Counted from the stretch's first letter, positions 17,455 through 25,173 are shown. The stretch: 52,608 nt of DNA from Candidatus Woesearchaeota archaeon (GCA_019323655.1 JAHWGX010000072.1:1-52608); one strand, 5' to 3'. Notes: generated by a model from the sequence alone, not told the origin. A program made the numbers and translations.

Positions 17455-18123
17455 ATGCCTTACAAATTTTCCCCATCCAGTTTAAGCTTGATTAAAGAAT
17501 GCCCCAGATGCTTCTGGCTCAGGTTCAATAAAGACATTAAAAGGCCGGAGGGTATTTTTCCTTCTTTGCCTAATGGCATGGACAATATCCTTAAAGCTCA
17601 TTTTGACAGCTTTATTGACAATGATTCTCTTCCTCCTGAACTAAGCAATATTAACGGAAATACAAAGCTGTTTGATAATGCTAAAAAATTAGAGGAATGG
17701 AGAAACAATAAAAAGGGGATAAGATGGGAAGATGAAAGTGGAAATATTTTCATGGGCGCTGTGGATAACCTGCTGAAAAAGGGAAACAAGCTTATTGTTC
17801 TTGACTACAAGACAAGGGGATATCCTCTTAAAGAGGATACTCCGGAGCACTACAAGGACCAGCTTGATATTTACAACCTTTTGTTAAGAAAAAACGGATT
17901 TGAGACAGAGGACTACTCTTACCTATTATTCTACCATCCTACAAGCGTAGATGAAAAAGGCAGCATAGTCTTCCACACCGATTTGATAAAAGTGGCTGTT
18001 TCAACAGAAAACGCTGAGAATATCTTTAAGAAAGCTCTGCAAATTCTAAAAGAAAAAATTCCAGAAGCACCTGAAAACTGCGGGTTTTGTAAGTGGGCTA
18101 AGGAGTGTAAAATAGAAAAATAA
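17455..18123 (+). CDS. Cas4/RecB-like PD-(D/E)XK nuclease with Fe-S cysteines
   Basis: This 222-residue protein has the layout of Cas4-type and RecB-like nucleases. It has a FSPSSLSLIKECPRCFW opening with C16 and C19, the PD-(D/E)XK core with GAVDNLL (D about 104) and LIVLDYKTRG (D and K about 116-118), a YKDQLDIYNLLL motif (QxxxY) and three C-terminal cysteines C209, C212 and C218 in CGFCKWAKEC. Four cysteines of this kind bind a [4Fe-4S] cluster in Cas4/AddB. No CRISPR array or cas gene is in the window, so this is a stand-alone DNA-repair-type nuclease. It starts at ATG 17455 after a 92-bp AT-rich gap. Confidence 0.85.
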   Translation: MPYKFSPSSLSLIKECPRCFWLRFNKDIKRPEGIFPSLPNGMDNILKAHFDSFIDNDSLPPELSNINGNTKLFDNAKKLEEWRNNKKGIRWEDESGNIFMGAVDNLLKKGNKLIVLDYKTRGYPLKEDTPEHYKDQLDIYNLLLRKNGFETEDYSYLLFYHPTSVDEKGSIVFHTDLIKVAVSTENAENIFKKALQILKEKIPEAPENCGFCKWAKECKIEK

Positions 18124-18126
18124 GTA

Positions 18127-18420
18127 CTAAACCAAGACCCTCTCAAACTCTTCAACTCTAAAATTTCTTACTTTAATTCCCTCTTTTCTCAATAAAGCTT
18201 CTTTCTTCCTCAGACCGGAAGCAAAGCCGGTTAAATGCCCGTTGCTTCCTACAACCCTGTGGCATGGAACATCAGAAAAAGGGTTTTTGTTCAAAGCCAT
18301 GCCAACTGCCCTGTACGCTTTGATTCCCATCTTCTTTGCAATAGCTTTGTAAGTAGTTGCCTTTCCTTTAGGGACTTTTTTGCACAAAGCATAAACTCTT
18401 TTCTGAAAATCAGTAACCAT
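18127..18420 (-). CDS. ogt: Minimal methylated-DNA-protein cysteine methyltransferase
   Basis: This 97-residue protein is only the DNA-binding/catalytic domain of the AGT/Ogt family. Features are KVPKGKATTYKAIAKKMG (the HTH region, with Y24), RAVGMALNKNP (with the Arg finger position R37) and the active site PCHRVV with C53. Because Cys rather than Trp occupies this position, it should be a true alkyl acceptor and not an alkyltransferase-like (ATL) protein. It has no N-terminal domain. The stop of the nuclease gene at 18123 converges on it with a 3-bp gap, and it lies 1 bp downstream of the methyltransferase-kinase gene, so it is likely in the same transcript. Confidence 0.9.
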   Translation of the reverse strand: MVTDFQKRVYALCKKVPKGKATTYKAIAKKMGIKAYRAVGMALNKNPFSDVPCHRVVGSNGHLTGFASGLRKKEALLRKEGIKVRNFRVEEFERVLV

Positions 18421-18421
18421 C

Positions 18422-19612
18422 TTATTTTATTTCATTAATAATTTTATTCAAATTATTCTTATTAACATTATTCTTATACTTCTTGGCTAACCCAATCATT
18501 TTTTCATTATCAATTTTTATTTTATTTTTCCTCAACAACCCTAAAATATGCTTTGAAATCAGAAAATTGCAGAACTGGGTAACATTCTTTGGCTTCAATG
18601 AATAATGGGCCCTTTCAAAATCTATTAAGACAGGCCTGTTTTTCTTGTCAATGATTATATGCTTGGGAGGGTGGGACATTTCCTCTTTGTTGATTCTTAA
18701 TTTATCCATAAAAAACAGCTGTTCAAAAATATTTTTCAAAACTTTTTTTATATTTACTCTGGCATTATTTTTCAGATAATCTATAATAAAATCTCCATCT
18801 ATATACTCATAAATTAAATAATCTTCATAGGAAAACAGCAATTTTGGTCCAATATCTTTTTTATTCAATTTTTTTAAAAAATCAGCTTCGTTCTTTATTC
18901 TCCCTATAGCTTTGCTGTCTGGCCTTTTGGCTTTTACCACTATTTTTTTATTTCCGTAATCTCCAGAAAATAATATTCCCCTTTTTCCCCGGTTAAAATA
19001 TTTTATATTCTTTATATTATTTCTCTCTAATTTTTTTAATAAGGGAGATTTTTCTATTAAATAAGCATACAAATCCTCAAAGAAAATGTGTTTTTTCTCC
19101 AGTTCCTTAAACTCCAATAAATTATGCCCAATAAAACCGTTAATTTTGTTTTTATCCGTAAGGGAAGAGAAAACAATTAAGATAATTCCTTCAGGATTAA
19201 GGTAATTATTAGCTTCATTAAGAAACTTCTCCAAAACCTCATAGCCTTTTTTCCCTCCCTCTAGTGTCAGGTCTTTAAGTTTGAGCTCCTGCGGCAAATA
19301 AGGCGGGTTAAATATTATTGTGTCAAATTTTTTGTTTTTAAGGCTTTCATTTTTTTCAAATATTTCAAACAGATCAGAAGTAAAAAATTTAATTTTCTTG
19401 TTTTTAATATTATTTTTGTTGTGCTGAATTGCCTCATCCTGTATATCTGTTGCAATAACTTCTTTGACTTTTTTTGATTTTACTGCTGCTAATGCCTGCA
19501 CTCCAGAGCCTGTGCCAATGTCCAGCACAGAGCCTTTGGCGTATTTTCCGGCATAATGCTCAAGCAGCATGCTGTCTTCCATCGGCTCATATAAAAAAGT
19601 TTTATTTTCCAT
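18422..19612 (-). CDS. HemK/PrmC-like methyltransferase fused to a COG2112-like protein kinase
   Basis: Residues 1 to about 190 form a SAM-dependent methyltransferase: DIGTGSG at 31-37 and NPPY at 102-105, the signature of enzymes methylating Gln/Asn or adenine amide/amine groups (PrmC/Mtq2, HemK). Residues about 205-396 form a small eukaryotic-like kinase: a nucleotide Lys in VVKAK (225-229), E242, hinge YEYIDGD (268-274), catalytic loop HPPKHIIID (314-322) and IDFERA (330-335) in place of DFG. The catalytic-loop Asp of HxD is absent from its usual position, as I recall for the archaeal COG2112 group. The gene starts 7 bp after the tRNA 3' end on the same strand and has no visible TATA box of its own. 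It is AT-rich. Confidence 0.82.
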   Translation of the reverse strand: MENKTFLYEPMEDSMLLEHYAGKYAKGSVLDIGTGSGVQALAAVKSKKVKEVIATDIQDEAIQHNKNNIKNKKIKFFTSDLFEIFEKNESLKNKKFDTIIFNPPYLPQELKLKDLTLEGGKKGYEVLEKFLNEANNYLNPEGIILIVFSSLTDKNKINGFIGHNLLEFKELEKKHIFFEDLYAYLIEKSPLLKKLERNNIKNIKYFNRGKRGILFSGDYGNKKIVVKAKRPDSKAIGRIKNEADFLKKLNKKDIGPKLLFSYEDYLIYEYIDGDFIIDYLKNNARVNIKKVLKNIFEQLFFMDKLRINKEEMSHPPKHIIIDKKNRPVLIDFERAHYSLKPKNVTQFCNFLISKHILGLLRKNKIKIDNEKMIGLAKKYKNNVNKNNLNKIINEIK

Positions 19613-19619
19613 TATTTTA

Positions 19620-19703
19620 TGGACCTGCTGGGATTCGAACCCAGAGCCTCACCCTGACTCTCAAAGAAGCGAGGGGTGCATTCTACCATTGAACTACAGG
19701 CCC
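19620..19703 (-). tRNA. tRNA-Ala, probable anticodon CGC, with ~12-nt intron
   Basis: The minus strand folds into a cloverleaf: acceptor GGGCCTG/CAGGTCC with a G3:U70 pair (the alanine identity element) and discriminator A, D arm GTTC/GAAT with loop AATGGTA, anticodon stem CACCC/GGGTG, 5-nt variable region and T arm CTGGG-TTCGAAT-CCCAG. The anticodon loop is 19 nt instead of 7 (19655-19673), implying a 12-nt intron. CTC/GAG pairing with 3-nt bulges GCT and TCA resembles a bulge-helix-bulge splice site. CGC after T33 gives Ala; a Thr CGT reading would be possible with another splice point. No CCA is encoded. The 5' 21 nt are shared with the endonuclease ORF. Confidence 0.88.
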
Positions 19704-20453
19704 TTTAAGGAGTTTTTCTTTGAAGGGCTTAATGATATTTAAAAACTTATTTACTTCTTTCTTGGTTATACGAATTACATACAAAGGTTTACGATTTATT
19801 TTATCCCTACAAATGCATGTGTGTGTTATACTTAATTCCTGTAATATAAGACTTATTTGTTTTGCCAGTTCTTTGGAGGTAGTATAATAAAATATTCTAA
19901 CTGCTTTGTCATGCCGATCATAAAGGACAGAACCGTCTGTATCAACAAGTCCTTTGATAAATCCTAATTTGAATTTAAGGGGGATATTTATACTTCTTAG
20001 TCTTACAGTACAATGCTTGATTTTCGGATTATATTCAATGTAATTTTTGAAATAGTAAAAAATATCTTTAGAGTAAATAAGAAGTCTAATAGTTCCATCA
20101 TTTGATTTGGCCAATCTGAAATTTTTATTGAAGTAATCATGATACAATTGCCTAACATATTCTGCATATATTGTATTATGACCGCCGAAATGAATAGTGA
20201 CTTGATAATGACCTCTTTTTTTGACTAAAAATTGACTCCCATCTCCAGCAAAGATACCTACAATTTCTCCCTCAGTTCCTGAAAAATTTGGCTTAACATA
20301 TGGTGGGGCATATCTCTTGCCTTTAACTTTTTTGTAATAGTAATATATGGTTGATTTATAAACCCCTAAAAACTGGGATATTTTGTTAATAGATGTTCCA
20401 TTATTAATTTGATTAACAATTTCTTTTTTTAATTCTAAACTTAATCTAGTCAT
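19683..20453 (-). CDS. LAGLIDADG homing endonuclease with N-terminal HTH, overlapping the tRNA
   Basis: Residues 1-45 form a helix-turn-helix (INKISQFLGVYKSTIYYYY). The rest is a monomeric two-motif LAGLIDADG endonuclease: IVGIFAGDGS (64-73) and FIKGLVDTDGS (165-175), each with the catalytic acidic residue, followed by the usual RIFYYTTSKELAKQ repeat element. Such enzymes make site-specific double-strand breaks. The start at ATG 20453 is preceded by a strong AGGAGGT ribosome-binding site, unlike the leaderless genes around it. The last 6 sense codons and the TAG stop (19683-19685) lie inside the tRNA, the stop in its D-loop/D-stem. AT-rich and probably acquired. Confidence 0.9.
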   Translation of the reverse strand: MTRLSLELKKEIVNQINNGTSINKISQFLGVYKSTIYYYYKKVKGKRYAPPYVKPNFSGTEGEIVGIFAGDGSQFLVKKRGHYQVTIHFGGHNTIYAEYVRQLYHDYFNKNFRLAKSNDGTIRLLIYSKDIFYYFKNYIEYNPKIKHCTVRLRSINIPLKFKLGFIKGLVDTDGSVLYDRHDKAVRIFYYTTSKELAKQISLILQELSITHTCICRDKINRKPLYVIRITKKEVNKFLNIIKPFKEKLLKGPVVQW

Positions 20454-20538
20454 TTTTATTAACCTCCTAAGTTTTTTATTTTCTTTAAAACTTCGAAGCT
20501 ACAGAAAAAGAGAATTTTAAGCGAAACTGTGTAAAAGG

Positions 20539-20558
20539 ATTTCGCTGGTAAGCGAAAT
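20539..20558 (-). promoter_or_regulatory. Leader hairpin of the homing endonuclease mRNA
   Basis: ATTTCGCT-GGTA-AGCGAAAT is a perfect 8-bp stem with a 4-nt loop. A third copy of AAGCGAAA lies at 20519-20526, permitting alternative pairings. A TATA-like GTTTATAAG (minus) at about 20608-20616 would start a transcript near 20590 with a leader of about 130 nt containing this hairpin and the ribosome-binding site. Function is unknown. Confidence 0.4.
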
Positions 20559-20668
20559 ACTTAATTTGGCAGTTTTGTGTGTTCCCTTTTTTCAATTTAA
20601 TAGAACAAGTTACTTATAAACCTCACGCGTGAATGTCCAGTGGTTTTTTGTCCAGTGCCTTTTGATTT

Positions 20669-21196
20669 TTATTTTTTTAATTTATCTATAACCATCTGGA
20701 CAAGCTTCTCAGGCTCCGAGGAATAAATAACCTCCTCTTTTTCATTGTTTTTATTGCATATCTCTGCAATTCCCCTTATTACTGAGGTTATCCCTCCGGA
20801 ATTTTCCAGTATCCCTATTACCTTGCTGCAATGGAACGCAATTGTAAACTCATTCAGGCTTCCTGTCTGGCCGGAAATTATTATTATTGCATCAGCTTCC
20901 ATGACCAGGGGAAAATTCCTTTGGGGTATTCCCAGGCCGGTGTATTTAATTTCCGTAAACTTCTCTGTTGGAAAAAAGTATTTGCCCGTATGCTCTTTTT
21001 CGTCTTTTGCAGGGCTTATTCCAACAGCTTTGCCTTTAACAGAAAATGCGCCTTTAACAGCTTCATAAGGATAGCCCTTCCCAGCCCCGGTCAGCAGCAA
21101 AGCTTTTCTTTCAGCAATGGACTTTCCTACAGCAAATGCCTTTTCGGCTATTTTATTGTCCGCAGCAAATCCGGAGCCGCAAACTGCTATTTTCAT
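20669..21196 (-). CDS. LOG/SLOG-family (TIGR00725-like) Rossmann protein
   Basis: This 175-residue protein has a SLOG (LOG/DprA-like) Rossmann fold. It starts with MKIAVCGSGF, contains LLLTGAGKGYPYEAVKGA and a later SGQTGSLNEFTIAFHCSKVIGIL, the counterpart of the PGGxGTxxE nucleotide loop of LOG proteins with a modified glycine pattern. LOG enzymes are phosphoribohydrolases acting on nucleoside monophosphates, and other SLOG members bind nucleotides. The exact substrate here is unknown. It lies at the edge of the pyrimidine block, which may be coincidental. Confidence 0.7.
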   Translation of the reverse strand: MKIAVCGSGFAADNKIAEKAFAVGKSIAERKALLLTGAGKGYPYEAVKGAFSVKGKAVGISPAKDEKEHTGKYFFPTEKFTEIKYTGLGIPQRNFPLVMEADAIIIISGQTGSLNEFTIAFHCSKVIGILENSGGITSVIRGIAEICNKNNEKEEVIYSSEPEKLVQMVIDKLKK

Positions 21197-21221
21197 AGAG
21201 CCAGCAAATTAGCCAGTGCTT

Positions 21222-21542
21222 TTATTTTTTCCTCTTTTTTGTCAGGTTTTCGTTAAGGACCCTTACCTCGTTCCTCAAAAGCCTTGTTTCCTCGATGTGC
21301 TCCTTGATAATTATGCCCAATTCCTCTTTGACGCTTTCGTTGCTGTCAGTAAGGATAACCAGGAATATAAGTATCAGCCAAAGAAAAACAGAGGTTAAGA
21401 ACTGCCACGAAAGCCCCGGCTGGTTATAGTATATCCGGTTTATGAACCAGAAGCCAATAATGCCAATTATTATTCCCGTAAGGAGCAGCAGTTTCTCAAA
21501 AAATGTTGATACCTGAAATCTTTTACAAACAAACTTAAACAT
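21222..21542 (-). CDS. Small membrane protein with C-terminal coiled coil, unknown
   Basis: This 106-residue protein has two hydrophobic helices (about 17-35 and 45-65) joined by a short loop, then a charged helical tail (about 68-106, SVKEELGIIIKEH and RLLRNEVRVLNENLTKKRKK) likely to form a coiled coil in the cytoplasm. The arrangement resembles DUF1003-type small membrane proteins, but I am not certain of the family. It lies between the SLOG gene and pyrF on the same strand, 57 bp downstream of pyrF. Confidence 0.6.
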   Translation of the reverse strand: MFKFVCKRFQVSTFFEKLLLLTGIIIGIIGFWFINRIYYNQPGLSWQFLTSVFLWLILIFLVILTDSNESVKEELGIIIKEHIEETRLLRNEVRVLNENLTKKRKK

Positions 21543-21599
21543 TGCAAGCCCCTCTCAATATTCTTTGTAGGTCTAATTTAAAAATGTTTACATATTTTG

Positions 21600-22298
21600 T
21601 TAATGCAGGGCCTTTACAAGCTCCTTTGCAGCCTTGTTAATGTCTTTTGCATTGTACAAAGCCCTTCCTATAATCGCATGCCAGCTTTCTCCTGCGGCTT
21701 TTGCTCCCTCTGCAATATTGCCTCCCTGCGCAATCAGGCCAGGGGAATAAAAAACAGGCTTTATTCCTCTGGCTTCCAAAAAAGCCCTGTAAAGCCTTAT
21801 TTTCTCCGGCTTGTTCCCGGGAACAACATAATCATTAATTTTTTCTCCAGCCGCAATCTCATAAATCTTTAACGGCCCTTTGTCATTGATAAATCCGCCA
21901 TCATTCCCTAAAAAGGCCTTATGCGTCATATCCCCCCCTACAATGACTCCAAGCTTTTCCTTTCTGCACGCTTTTATCCAAGCCCTCTCTGTTTCCGGGC
22001 CTGTTAACGGAAACAATATGGCAGCGTTAACACCTTTAACAGATTCTGCAAACTTTTCTCCCAGCTCAGGTATGTCCGTAGCAGCCTTCTGGTGGTCATA
22101 GATTATTGGAAGGTCGGTATATTTCCTCACCGCATCAACAACAGCAGGAATCCCGCAACGCAAACACAATTCCAAACCGATTTTGTAGGCGCCAACCCCT
22201 TCAACAGAACAGGTTTCCCTGACTAAATTTTTTAGTTTGCCTAAATCAGGAACATCGCAGCTGGGTATTATGCTTTTTTTAAGCTTTATTATTTGCAT
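21600..22298 (-). CDS. pyrF: Orotidine 5'-phosphate decarboxylase (PyrF)
   Basis: PyrF converts OMP to UMP, the last step of de novo pyrimidine synthesis. The 232-residue TIM barrel shows the catalytic IYDHQKAATDIPELG motif (the D-x-K-x-x-D-I charge network), a phosphate-binding VVPGNKPEKI loop and a C-terminal GESWHAIIGRALYNAKD segment that matches the phosphate-gripping VGR motif. It is immediately downstream (24 bp) of the first OPRT-like gene, so the two form a pyrE-pyrF operon. Confidence 0.9.
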   Translation of the reverse strand: MQIIKLKKSIIPSCDVPDLGKLKNLVRETCSVEGVGAYKIGLELCLRCGIPAVVDAVRKYTDLPIIYDHQKAATDIPELGEKFAESVKGVNAAILFPLTGPETERAWIKACRKEKLGVIVGGDMTHKAFLGNDGGFINDKGPLKIYEIAAGEKINDYVVPGNKPEKIRLYRAFLEARGIKPVFYSPGLIAQGGNIAEGAKAAGESWHAIIGRALYNAKDINKAAKELVKALH

Positions 22299-22322
22299 TT
22301 TTGTTTTGGTTTTTTTGGTACA

Positions 22323-22916
22323 TTACCTGTTTTGCTTCAAATAAATCAATATCTCATTATGCTTAGCATCATCAATTATGTTTTTTTCTTTCATATAGCT
22401 TAAAAGCTCCTTTAGTGTTATTAAAGAATGCAGTTTTATACCCTTTTCTGCAAGAGCTTCAACTCCGCCCTGCTCCCTGTCCAGAACAATAAGGACATCC
22501 TCAACAGTTCCTCCGGAATGCCTTATGCCCTCAACAAACATCAGTTTTGAATAAGCGTTTGTTGCCATGTCATCAACTAAAAGTGTTTTTGCCCCTTTTT
22601 TAATAACACCCTCAATCATTTCCATTGTGCCATAGCTTTTAGGCCTCTTCCTCACATAGATCATCGGTATTTTTGTCTTTAGGGAAATGGCTGTTGCCAA
22701 AGGTATCCCTGCTGTCTCTGCCCCTGCAATAACTTCCGGCTTAAGTTTTTTTACAGCCTTGACAAGCTCTTCTGTCACAGTTGCCATGGCAACGGGGTAA
22801 GAAGGCAGGACTTTCAGGTCAACATATATCGGAGTTTTCCTCTCCATTTGCAGAGAAAACTCCCCAAATCTGACTGTGTCTGCTTCTACCAAGGCTTGCG
22901 CTACTTTTGTGTTCAT
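22323..22916 (-). CDS. pyrE: Orotate phosphoribosyltransferase-like protein A
   Basis: The 197-residue protein has the OPRT fold: GAETAGIPLATAIS, then IYVRKRPKSYG as the mobile catalytic loop region with EG following, and a PRPP-site strand. That PRPP motif reads TLLVDDMATNAYSKLMF where most OPRTs have VxxTTGGS, so the usual double glycine is missing. OPRT makes OMP from orotate and PRPP. Cotranscription with pyrF (24-bp gap) supports a pyrimidine role, but two other OPRT-like genes lie nearby and this one may be diverging. Confidence 0.8.
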   Translation of the reverse strand: MNTKVAQALVEADTVRFGEFSLQMERKTPIYVDLKVLPSYPVAMATVTEELVKAVKKLKPEVIAGAETAGIPLATAISLKTKIPMIYVRKRPKSYGTMEMIEGVIKKGAKTLLVDDMATNAYSKLMFVEGIRHSGGTVEDVLIVLDREQGGVEALAEKGIKLHSLITLKELLSYMKEKNIIDDAKHNEILIYLKQNR

Positions 22917-23023
22917 ACCAACTGCTAGTTAGCCTGTCCATTATAAATTTTTTCATTTAGGATTTTATTTTTAGCTGAAAATTAGCAGAAAACTTAAAAA
23001 GCGCTTGAGTTTATATTAAAATT

Positions 23024-23929
23024 ATGAAAACAGGCATCTGCAATATAGAATTTAAGTCCTGCATTATGAATGCCGCTGGTCCTTTGTGCACTTGTTTAGA
23101 CGAATTGGAGTCCATAGGAAAATCTGAATCCGGGGCTATTGTTATGAAAACATGCACGTTAAAGCCCAGAGAGGGAAACCCGGAACCAAGGATTTATGAA
23201 TTTGAAAAGGGAACATTAAACTCAATAGGGTGGGCAAATTTAGGATATAAAAAATATGGGGGATTTATACCTAGGTTAAAGAAGTACAAAAAACCAATAA
23301 TTGCCAGCATAGGCGGATTTAACGAAGAGGAGTATGCTACAATTTCTAAATTTCTTGAGTCAAAAGGAGTTGACATGGTTGAATTGAATCTATCATGCCC
23401 TAATATTGAAGGCTTCCCCCCTCCTGCATTTAATATGAATCTTGCCAAAAAAATCCTAAAAAAATCAGGAAAAGGTATTGCTATACCTATGGGCGTAAAA
23501 GTTCCGCCATACTTAGACCCGGTATTCTTAAAAAAAATAGCAGGTACTTTTCTGAAGTGCAAAATTGATTTTGTGACATGCGTAAATTCTGCAGGAAACA
23601 GCCTTATTATTGATGCTAAAAAAGAGAAAAGGGTAATTGCCCCGGAATATGGTGGGCTAACTGGAGCCTCGATTAAACCGATTGCACTGGGAAATATCAG
23701 CTTATATCACCGTCTTTTTAAGGGAAAAATTCCAATAATAGGGGTAGGGGGAATATTTTCAGGGGAAGATGCTTTTGAGCATTTGCTGGCTGGAGCTTCT
23801 GCTGTTCAACTGGGGACAGCTTATCTAAGAGAAGGCCCTGCAGTGTTTAGGAGGATCGACAAAGAGTTGAACAGCATCATGGAAAGTAAAGGCTATAATG
23901 AAGTAAGTGCGGTTACCGGTAAAATTTGA
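23024..23929 (+). CDS. pyrD: Dihydroorotate dehydrogenase, class 1A type
   Basis: This 301-residue FMN enzyme oxidises dihydroorotate to orotate. The sequence follows class 1A (fumarate-dependent, cytosolic) dehydrogenases: NSIGWANLGYKKYGGFI near residue 66, the active-site base Cys in MVELNLSCPNIEG near 130, and GVGGIFSGEDAFEHLLAGASAVQLGTA near 245 for FMN phosphate binding. Class 1A enzymes need no PyrK subunit. A second, class 1B pyrD lies at 28142. The OPRT-like B gene follows 6 bp downstream. Acceptor specificity is inferred from subclass only. Confidence 0.88.
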   Translation: MKTGICNIEFKSCIMNAAGPLCTCLDELESIGKSESGAIVMKTCTLKPREGNPEPRIYEFEKGTLNSIGWANLGYKKYGGFIPRLKKYKKPIIASIGGFNEEEYATISKFLESKGVDMVELNLSCPNIEGFPPPAFNMNLAKKILKKSGKGIAIPMGVKVPPYLDPVFLKKIAGTFLKCKIDFVTCVNSAGNSLIIDAKKEKRVIAPEYGGLTGASIKPIALGNISLYHRLFKGKIPIIGVGGIFSGEDAFEHLLAGASAVQLGTAYLREGPAVFRRIDKELNSIMESKGYNEVSAVTGKI

Positions 23930-23935
23930 AATAAA

Positions 23936-24538
23936 ATGCAGCTAAAGGAATTAAAGCAGCAGTATGTAGAAGCAGTTTATGAAACTAAGTCCCTGCTAAT
24001 TAAAGAACAGCCGTTTGATCTTAAGTCAGGCGGAAAGAGCCATATTTATCTGAACCACAGGAATTTTTTGTCTGATTACAGATATTTGGGATTGGTAGCT
24101 AATATTTACTTGAAAGTGCTAGAAAAAAAAGTAAAGGGCTACAAATTATGTGCTGTTGATTCTGTTATGAGCCCAATAATAACCGGCGCAATGAGCATTT
24201 TGGGCAAAAAAGATGTAGTGATGGTTAAAGGTAAAAAATTGGAGCATGGAACCAAAGAGGACATCTATGGAGAAATTTGTGGTGAGGTTGTGATTATTGA
24301 CGATATGAGCTCCACTGGCGGAACTTTAATAGAAGCTGCAAAGAAGCTAAGGGAAAATGGGGGGCTTGTAAATTATGCTGTAGTAAGTGCTTGCAGGGAT
24401 GAAACAGCTGAGAAAAATCTTGGAAAAGAAGGGATTGAATTGCTAAGCATTGCCGGCTTCAAAGAGATAATTGAACTTTTAATGCCCCGTTTAACAGCCA
24501 AAGAAAAAGATTTAGTCAGAAGGGAATATGGCGGATAG
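23936..24538 (+). CDS. Orotate phosphoribosyltransferase-like protein B
   Basis: This 200-residue type I phosphoribosyltransferase has a canonical PRPP motif VVIIDDMSSTGGTLIEA (about 117-133) and a preceding VMVKGKKLEHGTKEDIYG segment at the position of the OPRT catalytic loop. It also has the early KSGGKSHIYLNHRNFLS segment typical of OPRT. It begins 6 bp after the class 1A pyrD, so the two form a two-gene operon doing consecutive steps (dihydroorotate to orotate to OMP). It converges on OPRT C with a 2-bp gap. It is the second of three such genes in 3 kb. Confidence 0.78.
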   Translation: MQLKELKQQYVEAVYETKSLLIKEQPFDLKSGGKSHIYLNHRNFLSDYRYLGLVANIYLKVLEKKVKGYKLCAVDSVMSPIITGAMSILGKKDVVMVKGKKLEHGTKEDIYGEICGEVVIIDDMSSTGGTLIEAAKKLRENGGLVNYAVVSACRDETAEKNLGKEGIELLSIAGFKEIIELLMPRLTAKEKDLVRREYGG

Positions 24539-24540
24539 AG

Positions 24541-25173
24541 TTACCTCCCCCACCCTTCCGGATTTTTTGACCACTCCAGTACCTTTTCCTTTTCATCATC
24601 TCTTATATAATTTTCCTTGGTGGCTGCTTTAACCAAAGTCGTAAAATCTGTCAGAGTTGCTATCTTAACATTTAACCTTTCAAAAGATTGTCTTGCTTTA
24701 TCAAGCTCGTAGGTAAAGATTGCTAAACAGTAATTTACCTTGCAGCCTGCTGACCTCACTGCCTCTACACCATTTATTGAAGAGCCTCCTGTTGATATTA
24801 AATCCTCTATGATAACAACAGTTTTTCCTTTGTCAAGTTTTCCTTCTATAAGGTTTTCCTTTCCGTGATCTTTTTCTTTTTTTCTTATATAGACCATCGG
24901 AATATTAAGCTCTTCAGCAATCCAGGCTGCGTAAGGGATACCGGAAGTTGCTATGCCTGCAATCACATCAACTTTTATTTTATTGCCTTTTATCAGTTTT
25001 ATAAAAGCGCTGATAATTTTTTTTCTTTCTTTTGGGTAGGACATAATAAGTCTGTTATCTGTGTATATTGGAGCCAAAATTCCTGACACCCACTTGTAAG
25101 GCGGATTGGTTCTTAAGCTGACTGCCTTTATTTTCAGTAGAATTTTGCTGATTTCTTCTTTATCCATAATCAA
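24541..25173 (-). CDS. pyrE: Orotate phosphoribosyltransferase (PyrE), copy C
   Basis: This is the most canonical of the three OPRT genes (210 aa). It has TDNRLIMSYP and IATSGIPYAAWIA near the orotate site, the catalytic loop region YIRKKEKDHGKENLIEG, and the PRPP motif VVIIEDLISTGGSS. The start could be at 25173 or two codons later (MDKEE). Either way it overlaps the end of pyrC (25160), implying coupled translation in a pyrC-pyrE unit. Confidence 0.92.
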   Translation of the reverse strand: MIMDKEEISKILLKIKAVSLRTNPPYKWVSGILAPIYTDNRLIMSYPKERKKIISAFIKLIKGNKIKVDVIAGIATSGIPYAAWIAEELNIPMVYIRKKEKDHGKENLIEGKLDKGKTVVIIEDLISTGGSSINGVEAVRSAGCKVNYCLAIFTYELDKARQSFERLNVKIATLTDFTTLVKAATKENYIRDDEKEKVLEWSKNPEGWGR

